Counted from the stretch's first letter, positions 45,001-51,174 are shown. The stretch is 64,000 bases of DNA from Xenopus tropicalis (GCF_000004195.4 NC_030679.2:16114712-16178711); one strand, 5' to 3'. A program made the numbers and translations. The notes: a model not told the origin generated them from the letters alone.

Positions 45001-47164
45001 TCGTTTCTCCTTTAACACAAGATTGAGAGTTAGATGATAGCAGCATTTACTTTATTCATTTATTTTGAGCTATTGTATATTATAAATTGTTTCTGTTGTT
45101 CCAAAGCCTTCTGTTAGTCTTCCCTAGCAGCGCTGGGGCCCTGGTTTTGACTTTATCAAGGGCACTATCTGCAACAAATGTGAATTTTGTCATTGTGTGG
45201 GGTTTCTCTGGATACCAGTTTCCTCCCACACTCCAAAAGACATACAGGCAGGATAATTGGCTCATGCCAAACCTGTCCCTAGTGTGTGTGAATGTGAGCT
45301 GAGTTGCCACAATTTTCTTTTGCTTCCGTCTTCTTTTATTCGGGCCCAGGATGGCACAATTGCAGTGCACTGAAAAAACTAGCTTTCTACATCTAAGTTA
45401 AGCTTTTCACTTTATTGCGTATGTACCTGCCCAAGTAATTTTTAGCAAAGCTAAGCACAGTCCAAAGTATCAGGTAAGCAAATATAAATCACAAGTTGCC
45501 ACCCCCAGACATTACACTTTTAGTTCTTCTTTAGTCTCTGTCATACCGAAGCAGGTTGTGGGAGACTGGAAGAGTACGTTACTGTTGAATATTTCAATCA
45601 ATCAGGCAGCAGTCCCAACACTAACTTGTGTTTATCTCTTAGGTGATTCCACTCCCTGGACACTTGACAATTGTACTAATAAAATATACATTCAGGAGTC
45701 GCACACGCCAATATTAATGTGGGTTCTGAGGGCAAAATTTTAGGTACCGCCCACTGATTGTATTCACTTACCTTATACCCTGGGCTGGCGCTCCTGTTAG
45801 CAAAAGCCACACCAGCCTAGGGTAAATGCAGGCAAACGATCCTCCTCAGTGTTCTTTCTTTGTGTTATCTACGCACGCGCAGTAGAGTGAAAAGTCGCAT
45901 TTAAACGGACAAAAAAAAAAAAATCAGCTTTTTGACTCTGCGCATTTGTGGGATTGCAGTGAAAAAAGGTAAAGGATCGCTCACCCGCATATACCCCAGG
46001 ATCGTGCGATCTTCTGCTAATAGGAACACCGGCCTGGGATATCAGGTAAGTGATCTTAATCACTGGGGAGTGCCCAAAATTTGGCACCCCCAGTGATTTA
46101 CCCTTCTTCTTTAACATATATTAATCCATTTGCATATCACCATTTTGGAGGAGTCTCTACCTTCGTCAGGATGAATCCAGTACTCCCCATTAGAATATCA
46201 TTAAAGAGATACTGACACAAGAAAGTAAATTGTTTTTTACATCTATCATAACATTGTCTTTGCAAGAACTTTATAATTTTGCCATAAAAATATTTGCCTG
46301 ATGTGTTTACATTACCTGTCTGATCCCCTGTGTTCCTCTATGAGGGGGCAGCCATATTGGTCCGTTAGCATTAGAAGCTATAGCTGACAGGTTGGGAAGG
46401 GACAGTCAGGTTGGCAAAACAGTCAGGTGGTTTAGGAACTTCAAGTAACAATTACTTGAACTACAAAACCAAACCTGTCAGCGAAAAACCGTCAACACGA
46501 CCTATAGGTAACTTTTTATGTATATTCATATTTTGAAAAGTAGTTTTTTCATGTCAGTATGACTTTAATTGCAAATAAGCAATAAAGAAATGGAGCATGT
46601 GCAGGTGGAAGTTCTTACTGGAGAATAAGGGGCAGATAATTTCCTGAACGTCAGCAGCCTTCACCACCAGTGACAGACTTGTTTTTATTTTTTTTACTTT
46701 TATAAAATCTCCCTATCTTCCTGAAAATATCTGATCCATAAGGAGACAGGGACAAGTTCCAGAGCTACTAACCAAGGCTAGTTCCTTCCTTGCTCATTTG
46801 TAAAGTATTAAACTTATTGTCAGCAAATAACAAAAACCAGCTTAGAGGGCTGACAGGAAAATACATGCACTACCACACCATACTAAGGAGCTGGTTTAAC
46901 GAAGTTCCCCTTTAACTTCCATACAGGGCCATGATATAAAAGTAACAAGGTACCCTTCTAACAAGTGAACCCATTGTTTCTCCTCACCTCTCTCTCCTCC
47001 TCGCTCTCAGTGGCGTAAATAAGGCCCCCGCAGACTCTGCAATGCGGGGAGATCACAAAGTCCTGAAGGGCCTCGCTGCCGCCGGGGTCTGAGGGGACCT
47101 TACATCGTTGCCCACTGAGCCCGTCGCACTGTTCACACCCGCCGCCGCTCTGCTTCTTTAACAT
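17951..47164 (-). CDS. TTC1: TTC1, tetratricopeptide repeat protein 1 (7 coding exons)
   Basis: Coding exons, minus strand: 47164-46988, 45009-44949, 44167-44055, 43533-43497, 42465-42317, 21608-21554, 18084-17951. They total 726 nt, i.e. 241 aa, every junction is GT/AG and phase is kept throughout. Residues 65-97, 102-135 and 137-169 form three TPR units ([53 protein letters not shown]). The C-terminus [20 protein letters not shown] then [10 protein letters not shown] is nearly the human TTC1 ending. TTC1 is a cytosolic TPR adaptor reported to bind G-alpha/Ras proteins and chaperones. Mammalian TTC1 is about 290 aa with an acidic N-terminus; here a 59-aa exon with CxxC pairs replaces it. The start is the first ATG after an in-frame stop at 47207-47209. 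Confidence 0.92.
18195..18335. mobile_element. MITE fragment (GGGGCGATTAG type)
   Basis: Contains GCCACATGGGGCGATTAG and TTAATCGCAGCG, matching the GGCGACTAATCTCCCC-type ends seen at 62196-62344 and 43286-43355. Ends not resolved. Confidence 0.45.
18518..19433 (+). mobile_element. piggyBac-type element D (right-truncated)
   Basis: Starts at TTAA (18518-18521) with ACCCTTTCACTGCCAGCC, like element B, and follows B's left 1.2 kb (GAAAACTATCATTTTTTTCAG, TCTCCTGAACGTGCCAATACC). It stops at 19433 where a CR1 copy begins, so the right end is lost. It lies in the TTC1 intron between exons 6 and 7. Confidence 0.7.
19434..20204 (+). pseudogene. CR1-type LINE 3' end
   Basis: The frame 19593-20090 gives [40 protein letters not shown] and [20 protein letters not shown], the CR1 RT tail of the 790-1370 subfamily. 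A short upstream part (19434-19592) in another frame precedes it. It is 5'-truncated and inserted into piggyBac-type element D. Confidence 0.85.
20205..20890. repeat. Partial tandem duplication split by a MITE
   Basis: The block GCAAGTGCAGAGGACCTCTT near 20285 recurs near 20848, with the flanking TATATATTGAT and CTATATAAATTGT kept; ATAATCCCTGTTTT occurs near 20209 and 20342. A T2 MITE (20394-20819) interrupts the second unit. Origin unknown. Confidence 0.6.
20394..20819 (+). mobile_element. T2-type MITE, complete
   Basis: TTAA at both ends (20394-20397 and 20816-20819). Inverted ends read TTAAAGGAACAGTAACACCA and, reversed, TTAAAGGGACAGTAACACCA. An internal inverted repeat (AGCAGATAACAGATAA / TTATCTGTTATCTGCT) surrounds the centre. 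This is the well-known abundant Xenopus family with TTAAAGG ends. Confidence 0.9.
20988..21331. mobile_element. TTAA-flanked MITE (GTGTAAACCCAAA end)
   Basis: TTAA at 20988 and at 21328. The right end reversed reads TTAAAGGGAGTGTAAACCCA, a T2-like terminus; the left end is degraded. It lies in the TTC1 intron. Confidence 0.6.
21332..21553. other. Intronic interval, nothing recognised
   Basis: TTC1 intron sequence downstream of exon 6. No ORF or repeat is recognised. Confidence 0.5.
21554..21608 (-). CDS. TTC1: TTC1 exon 6
   Basis: 55 nt encoding [18 protein letters not shown] (residues 180-197) plus one base of G198. The acceptor has a long T tract (A/T run 21613-21630 on the plus strand) and the donor is GGTAAGC. 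The charged helix joins the TPR core to the C-terminal motif. This microexon lies 20.7 kb downstream of exon 5. Confidence 0.93.
22087..22415 (+). mobile_element. TTAA MITE (GGGGCAGTTCACC), right-truncated
   Basis: Begins TTAAAGGGGCAGTTCACCTT and contains the family's internal blocks (CAGTTTACCATAGCAACC, CAGAGCAATAG, CAGTGACCTCCATTTG). It breaks off near 22415 at the left end of DIRS-A. Related copies: 42000-42300 and 44233-44684. Confidence 0.75.
22416..27361 (-). mobile_element. DIRS-A: DIRS-1-like retrotransposon, interrupted and truncated
   Basis: Minus-strand coding remnants follow DIRS order. RNase H / end of RT at 23420-24481 ([60 protein letters not shown]). Tyrosine-recombinase region at about 22830-23420. 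RT start and gag-like C-terminus at 26364-27361. The left terminus at 22424-22462 (ACTGTTAAATCCTTCTCTC) is complementary to 22662-22705, as expected for an internal complementary region next to the recombinase end. A hAT element (24640-26355) splits the RT/gag part and PLE-b cuts it at 27361. It is heavily frameshifted and older than DIRS-B. Confidence 0.75.
24640..26355. mobile_element. hAT-type non-autonomous element, 1.7 kb
   Basis: The 8-bp target duplication ACTATGAC is at 24632-24639 and 26356-26363. Inverted ends read TAGAGCTGGGCGGTATGACC and, reversed on the right, TAGTGCTGGGCGGTATGCCG. Interior frames (24697-25287, 25651-25992) have no recognisable transposase. A small minisatellite of about 26 bp (CGGGTTGTGGGTGGGCTA units) occupies 25950-26110. 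Inserted in DIRS-A. Confidence 0.85.
27362..28638 (-). pseudogene. PLE-b copy 1: N-terminal and RT part
   Basis: Antisense frames in order: [20 protein letters not shown] (28349-28630); [20 protein letters not shown] and [20 protein letters not shown] (28029-28439); [20 protein letters not shown] and [15 protein letters not shown] (27590-27898); [20 protein letters not shown] and [12 protein letters not shown] (27359-27562). These are the Penelope N-terminus and the fingers of RT up to motif 2; palm and endonuclease are absent. The copy stops at 27362 in DIRS-A. Frames are broken. Same family as 34311-37440. Confidence 0.8.
28639..28930 (-). mobile_element. PLE-b pLTR-like terminal repeat (upstream of copy 1)
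   Basis: It is a near-identical inverted copy of 37180-37440. Minus-strand order: AATAAACCTTAATTACTTTT, CATTTGCATTTTGCCTGATGA, hairpin GGAGC/GCTCC, GAAAGCTTGCAATG, then a T-rich tail ending TTTTTGACACTGGCTAACAC. It runs directly into the copy 1 ORF, so it is the 5' pLTR of that copy. Hammerhead-like core at 28754-28782. Confidence 0.75.
28754..28782 (-). ncRNA. Hammerhead-ribozyme-like motif (PLE-b pLTR)
   Basis: Antisense CTGATGA (28776-28782), one extra A, stem GGAGC (28770-28774), loop, stem GCTCC (28759-28763), then GAAA (28755-28758) and GC. This resembles the hammerhead core CUGANGA-helix II-GAAA. Hammerhead motifs are known in PLE terminal repeats. The extra A before helix II departs from the textbook core, so activity is not assured. 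Confidence 0.5.
28931..28995 (+). pseudogene. PLE-b copy 2, 5' piece before DIRS-B
   Basis: The sequence ACCAGGACAAAACC...ACATTGATTGCTTCAGAAAC equals copy 1 (antisense near 27880-27940) and resumes after DIRS-B at 34311 with AGAGTTATATCTAATATTCT. It therefore defines the DIRS-B insertion point to within 4 bp. Confidence 0.85.
29021..29156 (+). repeat. DIRS-B left inverted terminal repeat
   Basis: Pairs with 34177-34310. About 25 nt at the outermost left (28996-29020) are unique to this side, the usual DIRS asymmetry. Confidence 0.85.
29217..29308 (+). repeat. DIRS-B internal complementary region
   Basis: 29219-29270 is complementary to the left outer end and 29271-29308 to the right outer end, meeting at GTTT (29271-29274). 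In the DIRS replication model this region templates joining of the two ends into a circle. Confidence 0.85.
29297..30365 (-). pseudogene. DIRS-B tyrosine recombinase
   Basis: Antisense frames 30126-30365, 29830-30279, 29621-29902 and 29338-29739 together cover a recombinase. The catalytic box [12 protein letters not shown] (H-x-x-R) and the terminal TFADHYRVN with the nucleophile tyrosine are visible in 29338-29739. Upstream pieces ([32 protein letters not shown]) give the core-binding domain. It would integrate the circular DNA intermediate. Frameshifts separate the pieces. Confidence 0.8.
30365..32538 (-). pseudogene. DIRS-B reverse transcriptase - RNase H
   Basis: 31474-32538 reads [51 protein letters not shown] (motif A), [16 protein letters not shown] and [14 protein letters not shown] (YLDD box). 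30365-31384 continues with RNase [20 protein letters not shown] (D), [10 protein letters not shown] (E), [19 protein letters not shown] (D) and [16 protein letters not shown] frame change near 30780 moves to 30397-30756 ([38 protein letters not shown]). All catalytic residues are present, but a 126-bp PLE insertion with its target duplication splits RT from RNase H. Confidence 0.9.
31361..31486 (+). mobile_element. PLE 3'-end scrap inserted in DIRS-B
   Basis: 126 bp flanked by CTGCTGAGAAGAG at 31348-31360 and 31487-31499 (13-bp target duplication). The insert has CATACGAAACGCGTTAGGCG and AATAAAGATTTGATTTTATG, a PLE-type 3' end that has lost everything 5' of the GAAAC block. Confidence 0.75.
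32508..33514 (-). pseudogene. DIRS-B gag-like ORF
   Basis: The frame 32810-33514 begins [20 protein letters not shown], has an acidic stretch ([15 protein letters not shown]) and the block [21 protein letters not shown] frame shift near 32880 continues in 32508-32885 ([37 protein letters not shown]). This matches the organisation of DIRS ORF1 (gag-like) proteins; no zinc knuckle is seen. It precedes RT with a small overlap. Confidence 0.7.
34177..34310 (-). repeat. DIRS-B right inverted terminal repeat
   Basis: Partner of 29021-29156. It ends GACGTGAGGGAAAC at the recombination core. Confidence 0.85.
34311..35671 (+). pseudogene. PLE-b copy 2: reverse transcriptase
   Basis: Plus-strand frames: [20 protein letters not shown] (from 34311); [20 protein letters not shown] (34603-34839); [20 protein letters not shown] (motif A, 34845); [31 protein letters not shown] (YIDD at 35127); [34 protein letters not shown]. 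This is a Penelope RT with all catalytic blocks but with stops (after HVVV and LPPS) and a shift at about 35395. It continues after the hAT insertion at 36312. Confidence 0.88.
35672..36311. mobile_element. hAT-type MITE, 640 bp
   Basis: The perfect 8-bp target duplication CTATAGAC flanks it at 35664-35671 and 36312-36319. Inverted ends are CAGCGTTTTTCAACC and, reversed, CAGTGTTTTTCAACC. A minisatellite with ~36-bp units (GGGCACCAATGTACTAGGGG) fills 35990-36215. It splits PLE-b copy 2 between RT and endonuclease. Confidence 0.92.
36320..36754 (+). pseudogene. PLE-b copy 2: GIY-YIG endonuclease
   Basis: The frame 36344-36817 gives [20 protein letters not shown] (cysteine-rich lead-in), then [20 protein letters not shown] (GIY-YIG core) and [20 protein letters not shown] (E-containing final block). 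The nuclease nicks target DNA for insertion in PLEs. The upstream linker is in a different frame (36241-36531). A TTAA MITE enters within the last codons. Confidence 0.88.
36755..37105. mobile_element. TTAA-flanked MITE with hairpin arms
   Basis: TTAA at 36755-36758 and 37102-37105. The terminal 40 bp are inverted copies (AAGGCTAAGTCACTTGGGGG), and each arm folds back on itself (ACTTGGGGGTGCC / GGCACCCCCAAGT). Same family as the diverged 45700-46114 copy. Confidence 0.9.
37106..37440 (+). mobile_element. PLE-b copy 2 3' end and pLTR, with hammerhead-like core
   Basis: The end of the ORF context (GGGCCTTAATTTGGGGTCAG) is followed by the same terminal repeat as 28639-28930. CTGATGA at 37299-37305 is followed by a hairpin and GAAA at 37323-37326. 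It ends TTTTTGACACTGGCTGACAC near 37430. Hairpin pairing is weaker than in the 28.7-kb copy (mutated stem). Confidence 0.8.
37441..37728 (-). pseudogene. DIRS gag-like fragment (probably DIRS-A continued)
   Basis: The antisense frame 37284-37592 contains [20 protein letters not shown], resembling in pattern the [15 protein letters not shown] block of DIRS-B ORF1. Together with the gag-like end at 26900-27361 it suggests that the PLE-b complex landed in the DIRS-A gag gene. The match is short. Confidence 0.4.
37729..38070 (+). mobile_element. hAT-2 element copy 1 (left part)
   Basis: Starts CAGTGCTGTCCAACTTCTGT, then CCGAGGGCCGG and TAATGGAAGCCAGTTTTGACC, identical in layout to 49164 and to the reverse of 54243. 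Minisatellite units (CTGCCTGTGTGTGCCATACT) follow. It is cut at about 38070 by piggyBac-type element C. Confidence 0.8.
38468..40056 (-). mobile_element. Tc1/mariner element, both ends present
   Basis: Ends CAGTGGTGTGAAAAACTATT and, reversed, the same, flanked by TA (38466-38467; 40057-40058). The inverted repeats extend about 65 bp (TTGCCCCCTTCCTGATTTCT, TTCTTTTGCATGTTTGTCAC). It is 1.59 kb, the normal size for Tc1. Confidence 0.95.
38687..39682 (-). pseudogene. Tc1 transposase, broken
   Basis: The frame 38906-39649 has the paired-type DNA-binding domain ([34 protein letters not shown]) and the catalytic [13 protein letters not shown] (first D) and [16 protein letters not shown] (second D). 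A TAG stop follows. The same frame resumes at 38890 with [15 protein letters not shown] (the E), then an apparent in-frame deletion of about a dozen codons before the C-terminus [13 protein letters not shown] just before the ATG at 39649 removes the usual start. The copy cannot make transposase. Confidence 0.9.
42000..42300 (+). mobile_element. TTAA MITE, right-truncated, beside TTC1 exon 5
   Basis: Begins TTAAAGGGGCGGTTCACCTT and contains CCTAGCAAGTTTGCAATAG and TGGTTGCTAAGGTAAACAAG. It stops near 42300, about 16 bp from the exon 5 donor. Confidence 0.75.
42317..42465 (-). CDS. TTC1: TTC1 exon 5 (TPR 3)
   Basis: 149 nt, acceptor TTTCAG, donor GGTAAGT. Encodes residues 130-179, [20 protein letters not shown] then [20 protein letters not shown], the third TPR and following linker. 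Highly like mammalian TTC1 by eye. Confidence 0.95.
42466..42893. other. Intronic interval, nothing recognised
   Basis: TTC1 intron 4 sequence with an A11 run near 42815. No repeat family or ORF recognised. Confidence 0.5.
42894..43251 (+). mobile_element. TTAA MITE with inner hairpin (right end degraded)
   Basis: TTAA at 42894 with AAGGATACGTTACCTTTTTA and TTAA at 43248. The inner arms AATCATAAGCTAAAAACTGC and, reversed, AATCGCAAACTGAAAACTTC pair imperfectly. The right outer end does not match the left, suggesting truncation. Confidence 0.5.
43286..43355. mobile_element. MITE fragment (GGGGAGATTAGTCGCC)
   Basis: GGGGAGATTAGTCGCCTGC and GCAGGCGACTAATCCT form an inverted pair around a short loop; ends as in 62196-62344. 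Confidence 0.5.
43497..43533 (-). CDS. TTC1: TTC1 exon 4 (microexon)
   Basis: 37 nt between CTTACAG and GGTACAGG. Encodes [12 protein letters not shown] (residues 118-129) plus one base; it completes TPR 2. Required for frame between exons 3 and 5. Confidence 0.93.
44055..44167 (-). CDS. TTC1: TTC1 exon 3 (TPR 1/2)
   Basis: 113 nt, acceptor TGTCCCAG, donor GGTAGATG. With the split codon it reads [20 protein letters not shown] and [18 protein letters not shown] (residues 80-117). The FSNRAAARM block is a TTC1/TPR hallmark. Confidence 0.95.
44233..44684 (+). mobile_element. TTAA MITE, nearly complete
   Basis: Degenerate left end (GAGGTGGTTTGCATTTAAAT) and a right end CAACAACCCTTTAA with TTAA at 44681. 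Internal blocks CTAGCAACTTTGCAATAAG and GGTTGCTAAGGTAAACAAG match 42000-42300. It contains a T14 run near 44320. Confidence 0.7.
44949..45009 (-). CDS. TTC1: TTC1 exon 2
   Basis: 61 nt between TGTTAAAG and GGTACGTG. Encodes [20 protein letters not shown] (residues 60-79) and the first base of codon 80: the charged lead-in and first helix of TPR 1. The acceptor has only a modest pyrimidine tract but a CTAAC branch-like site upstream. Confidence 0.93.
45155..45305. repeat. Dispersed repeat fragment (CAGTTTCCTCCCACACTCC type)
   Basis: Contains GTTTCTCTGGATACCAGTTT, CCTCCCACACTCCAAAAGAC and AGTGTGTGTGAATGTGAG, a conserved vertebrate interspersed-repeat segment. Ends and family not determined. 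Confidence 0.6.
45700..46114. mobile_element. Diverged TTAA MITE (hairpin-arm family)
   Basis: The right end CCAAAATTTGGCACCCCCAG then TTAA (46111-46114), plus the inner TACCCTGGGCTGG / CCAGCCTAGGGTA arms, match the family of 36755-37105. The left terminus is decayed. TTC1 intron 1. Confidence 0.65.
46201..46568 (+). mobile_element. TTAA MITE (GATACTGACA end)
   Basis: TTAA at 46201-46204 and 46565-46568. Left TTAAAGAGATACTGACACAA; right, reversed, TTAAAGTCATACTGACATGA. Both are T2-like termini. TTC1 intron 1. Confidence 0.8.
46988..47164 (-). CDS. TTC1: TTC1 exon 1 (divergent N-terminus)
   Basis: 177 nt from ATG (47164) to a GGTGAGG donor. Encodes 59 aa: [20 protein letters not shown], then a middle part, then [18 protein letters not shown]. 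The frame is fixed by the exon 2 junction; the final ESEEERE runs smoothly into EKRKQST. Cysteines 10, 13, 42 and 45 make two CxxC pairs, with C21 and H41 nearby, so a zinc-knuckle-like fold is conceivable. No similarity to the acidic mammalian N-terminus is seen. It could be an alternative first exon. Confidence 0.78.
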
Positions 47165-47330
47165 ACTTCTTGAGTCCAGTCCCGAGACTTGTACCCGGAT
47201 GTGATGTCACTCGGCCTGAAGTCAGGAAGTGTGTGCGACTCGTTAGTTACGGAAAGGGAAGGGGAGGGAACAGGGAATGAAAGGGAAGAGAAGAGAGGTT
47301 TTCCTGCTAGTCTAATGTGGCGCAGTTAGT
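47165..47330 (-). promoter_or_regulatory. TTC1: Putative TTC1 promoter / 5' UTR
   Basis: No TATA box. ETS-like CCGGATGT (47196-47203), a CRE/ATF-like TGATGTCA (47202-47209) and a second ETS-like AGGAAGTG (47224-47231) cluster within 70 bp upstream of the ATG, and CpG is locally denser than in the surroundings. The in-frame TGA at 47207-47209 limits the N-terminus. This fits a housekeeping promoter; the transcription start is not defined. Confidence 0.5.
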
Positions 47331-49163
47331 TTAGAGGCAGCAGTAATGAGAGATTGGATGTAGGCTGTGGCTAAGCTGACCTAGTTCTAGGAGTAGGCGA
47401 TATTCAGATGTGGCGCTGTGATTGTAAGGCAGTTTTTCATTGTGAAGGTGGTGGTGGGCACTAGTGTAACCTGACTGACCTGTAACTTGAATTTTTTTTA
47501 TTGGTGTGAGACTGGCAATTTTGGGGTAGGGGTACTGTGGCTATCACGTAATAGGATTGCTAGGTTTAAACTAATGATCAGGTGGTAAAAGACCCAATAG
47601 ATAGGGCTAGTTTTATATTGTAGTGGCCCACACTGGTCTACTTTAGAATCAATATATTACACAAACCGTAAAAACACTATATACAATCACTTAAAAAAAA
47701 AGTTTTTCTAATAACTGCTTTGACCTCCCAAAAATGCATAAAGTGCAATGTGCCAAAAAATTGCTGAGTTCTTTATACTGTTATAGGTCAACAATATCCT
47801 CCTTAAAATGCAATTATATCAAGGTATTATATCAGAGTGTACTGTTTACTCTTATTCAGAACAGCAGCAGACAATGATGAAATGCAATTGAGAGTAATAG
47901 TTCCACACTGCTTTCCAATTATTTGTGCTAAATCCAGTATGGTCAATTTCTTGTTATAGCAGCCATACCCAGAGCATTTATATTAACTTCAAGGAGAATT
48001 GCACAAAAGACGAATAAACTTGTTTTTGGTATATATTGCCAATTTGTCAGTTAGGCTCTTTTGGGGGTATCCCCAGCTTTCTGTATTAATTATGCAGTAT
48101 TAGAAAGATCTCACCCAAATTGCCCAATTCAGTGCTTTCCTTCTTTTGTCCACTTAGTTCCTTGCTCCTTTGTGCCTTCCAAAATGGCACTGCGTTCCAA
48201 AACACCACGTGCATTCCACTGCAAACTTTACACTTGCGACTTTTATGTAGACTAGAAAAAAATTAGTAAAAAATTATTGCAAGAACGTTGCGTGTTTTGC
48301 TAGTATAGTTGTGTAGTAGTAATGTGCGGCAATGTCGCCTGATTAAGCTATACTAGTGAAACATGAGCAACTTTCTAGTGACTGCTCTTTGCTGTGGTAT
48401 TTAACTAAGTAGGCATGGAGACAGAATCGATTTCTTTTGTACTGGGCTCCAATTGTGCCACTGTCTGCAAGCATTACCAGACACCACCAGAGCTTTCACC
48501 AAAATTACATTACAATGTACGATTCATTTTTATTTCTCAAAGCTCTAACTTGTGAAAGGGAATTAAATGAAAAATGTGTTCTGGTTGTTCACAATTCACA
48601 CCAAAAATAATGGAAAGGAAATAACGGACTGCACCTTAAAAAAAGCCAACCTAGGATAGACTAGGGACTGCTGAGATACTTAGCTGTATTCAGTAGCCAC
48701 AGAAAATTGAGAGCATGTCTTTGGTGTCAGGAGGTTGTAGCTTGGTGGCAGAATTTTTTCCTTTAAGCCAAAAGGCTTCATTGTAGCCATTTGAAAGTTT
48801 ATACTCGCTTTGTAAATACTTTTGGTCAAGATTAGTTTTCCTGATTTGCTAGGCTGACTTTTTTAATGACTAATGTCCTTAAGCCCCAGGATGATAATAT
48901 ACATGTTACCGCATGTGACAACATTATCACAAGGGAAAAACCCTATTAGTTGCTTGTTTCTATTATTTTCAGTTGAGAAACTGTGAACAATGTTATCACC
49001 AATATTGGGTGATCTCTGAAAGGTTACATCTATCTTTTCACCCAGGAAACCATATTGGTCAACATTACTCTTCAATAAATAAAGGGGTTTGTTTTAGATA
49101 GAATTAGTAGTTTGCCAAATGCAGCATCCAACTGTTTTTTGGCATTGGAGCCATAAATTAGAT
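47331..49163. other. Intergenic interval, nothing recognised
   Basis: 1.8 kb without a convincing ORF, RNA gene or repeat. Short frames (48061-48255; 48863-49075) have no family resemblance. Confidence 0.6.
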
Positions 49164-49943
49164 CAGTGCTGTCCAACTGGTGCTGTTACCGAGGGACAGA
49201 ATTTTTCCGGCCTACATCGCGGAGGGCTGATAATGGAAGCCAGTTTTGACCACACCAATGTTATCACAAGAGCTTTTAAGGCCATACCCACATTAATGGT
49301 GGTAGCACAGCAAAAACCAAATGGTTGGTGCTCATTGTAGGGATATCCCCCCTTCATATGTGGAAAAAAAATATGTCATATCATAATATGCCCTTAAATC
49401 CTCCTCCCCTGTGGGTAGCACAGCAACCCCCAGCATATAATTACACACCTTAGGGACCATATAATGACTATTTCCAAATGCTAACAAACTTCCAGAATAA
49501 ACCCCTGCCAGGTTCACCTCCCACAGGCAGCATATGGCAGGCAGAGTATGGCACACGGGCAGCATAGGGCAGGCAGAGTATGGCACACACAGACAGAATA
49601 GCCCTACACTGCCTGTGTGTGCCATACACTCCCTGCCTATGTGTGCCATGCTGTGCCTGCCTTACTCTGTCTGTGTGTGCTATACTATGTCTGCCCTATA
49701 CTGCCTGTGTGTGTGCCATACTCTGCCTGCCCTATACTGCCTGTGTGTGCACCATACTCTGCCTGCCCTATGCTGCCTGTGTGCGTGCCATACTCTGCCT
49801 GTCCATTGCTGCCTGTATATGCCATACTCTGCCTGCCCTATACTGCCTGTGTGTTCCATACTCTGCCTGCCCTATACTGCCTGTGTGTGCGCTATACTCT
49901 GCCTGCCTATGCTGCCTTTGTGTGCCATCCTATGCTGCCTGTG
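49164..49943 (+). mobile_element. hAT-2 element copy 2 (right end lost)
   Basis: Starts CAGTGCTGTCCAACTGGTGC and follows copy 1 and the reverse of copy 3. It includes TGCCCTTAAATCC and CAGGTTCACCTCCCACAGG blocks and a minisatellite. The far end (CAGTGCGGCC type) is missing; a CR1 copy begins at 49944. Confidence 0.8.
49531..49943. repeat. Minisatellite, ~34-38 bp units, inverted at its centre
   Basis: Units of CTGCCTGCCCTATACTGCCT type repeat about nine times rightward from about 49605, while about two units to the left (GGCAGGCAGAGTATGGCACA) are inverted. It creates long open frames in all three plus phases ([13 protein letters not shown]), which are repeat artefacts. Confidence 0.9.
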
Positions 49944-50568
49944 TGCAAACGGGACATTATTGAATTAGAGAGGGTCCAGAGAAGGGCAACTAAGCTGGTA
50001 AAGGGTATGGAAAGTCTCAGTTATGAAGAAAGACTGGCCAAGTTGGGTCTGTTTACACTGGAGAAGAGGCGCTTAAGAGGTGCCATGATAACTATGTATA
50101 AATATATAAGAGGATCATATAATAACCTCTCTAATGTTTTATTTACCAGTAGGTCCTTCCAATGGACACAAGGGCACCCACTCTGTTTAGAAGAAGGGAG
50201 ATTCCATTTAAATATTCGGAAAGGTTTCTTTACTGTGAGAGCTGTGAAGTTGGGGAATTCCCTATCCGAATCAGTCCTGCTGGCTGATACATTATATAGC
50301 TTTAAGAAGGGGCTGGATGGCTTTTTAGCAAGTGAAGGAATACAGGGTTATGGGAGATAGCTCTTAGTACAAGTTGATCCAGGGACTGGTCCGATTGCCA
50401 ACTTGGAGTCAGGAAGGAATTTTTTCCCCTCTTCGCCAAATTAGAGAGGCTTCAGATGGGGTTTTTTGCCTTCCTCTGGATCAACTAGAAGTTAGGCAGG
50501 TTATATATTGGCATTATGGTTGAACATGATGGATGTACGTCTTTTTTTAACCTAACTTAATACTACTA
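49944..50568 (+). pseudogene. CR1 LINE 3' end (second subfamily)
   Basis: The frame from 49944 gives [40 protein letters not shown] and LNIRKGFFTVRAVKLGNSLS, then the 3' UTR with GGATCAACTAGAAGTTAGGC. Same subfamily as the LINE at 6866-16830. The fusion of this frame with the minisatellite upstream makes a 247-aa ORF that is not a gene. Confidence 0.88.
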
Positions 50569-50720
50569 TTTAAAGACAGCCAAGTCCAGATTCTAGACAG
50601 GGAGAGCGACTGGTTTGGAAGAGGGGTTAAAGAGGTCATATATGTGAAAACAGAAAAACCAACATGCAACATTTATTCTCTGCTATGTACATTGCTGTTT
50701 GACACCTCTTCCCGGAAGTT

Positions 50721-51174
50721 TTAAAGGAGAAGGAAAGGCTAATAAAGAGTTCATCTCAAGCTGCAGTTCTCTCAATAGTGCCTTTAAGTCTCCCCTTATT
50801 TCTCCCGTTCAGATAATCAGAAGCCTCATAGGAAAAAAAAAATGCTGAGCTCTGTAAAGAAAGTTCTCATAATGCCTTGCTACTGGCACCAAGACCAAGA
50901 CCGGTGTACATGCTCAGTTAGTAAGACTATGAGGAAGCTTCCTGCTGATTGGCTCAGATCGCACATTCCTAAGGGGGGGGGAGGGAGTTCTTAGCATTCT
51001 TGAAGGGGGGGAGTAGGAGAGAGGAAAGAGCTGCATGTCCTGGCAGGGAAAACAAACAGACAAGAAATCCTGTATCTTTTGAACGATACAGCTTTTCTGT
51101 GAGTGCTTATGGCTGTATTTACATAGACCTTTCTGATAAAACTTACTTAGTTTTTACTTTTCCTTCTCCTTTAA
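50721..51174. mobile_element. TTAA MITE (GGAGAAGGAAAGGC ends)
   Basis: TTAA at 50721-50724 and 51171-51174, ends TTAAAGGAGAAGGAAAGGCT and reversed TTAAAGGAGAAGGAAAAGTA. It shares its right TTAA with the next element. Confidence 0.85.

Noticed and set aside
47165..47209. An upstream in-frame start for TTC1
   Set aside because: No ATG between the in-frame TGA (47207-47209) and the ATG at 47164.
49534..49968. Long overlapping ORFs with [13 protein letters not shown] repeats
   Set aside because: Open in all three plus frames because the minisatellite unit lacks stops; no conserved protein, and one frame runs into a CR1 fragment.
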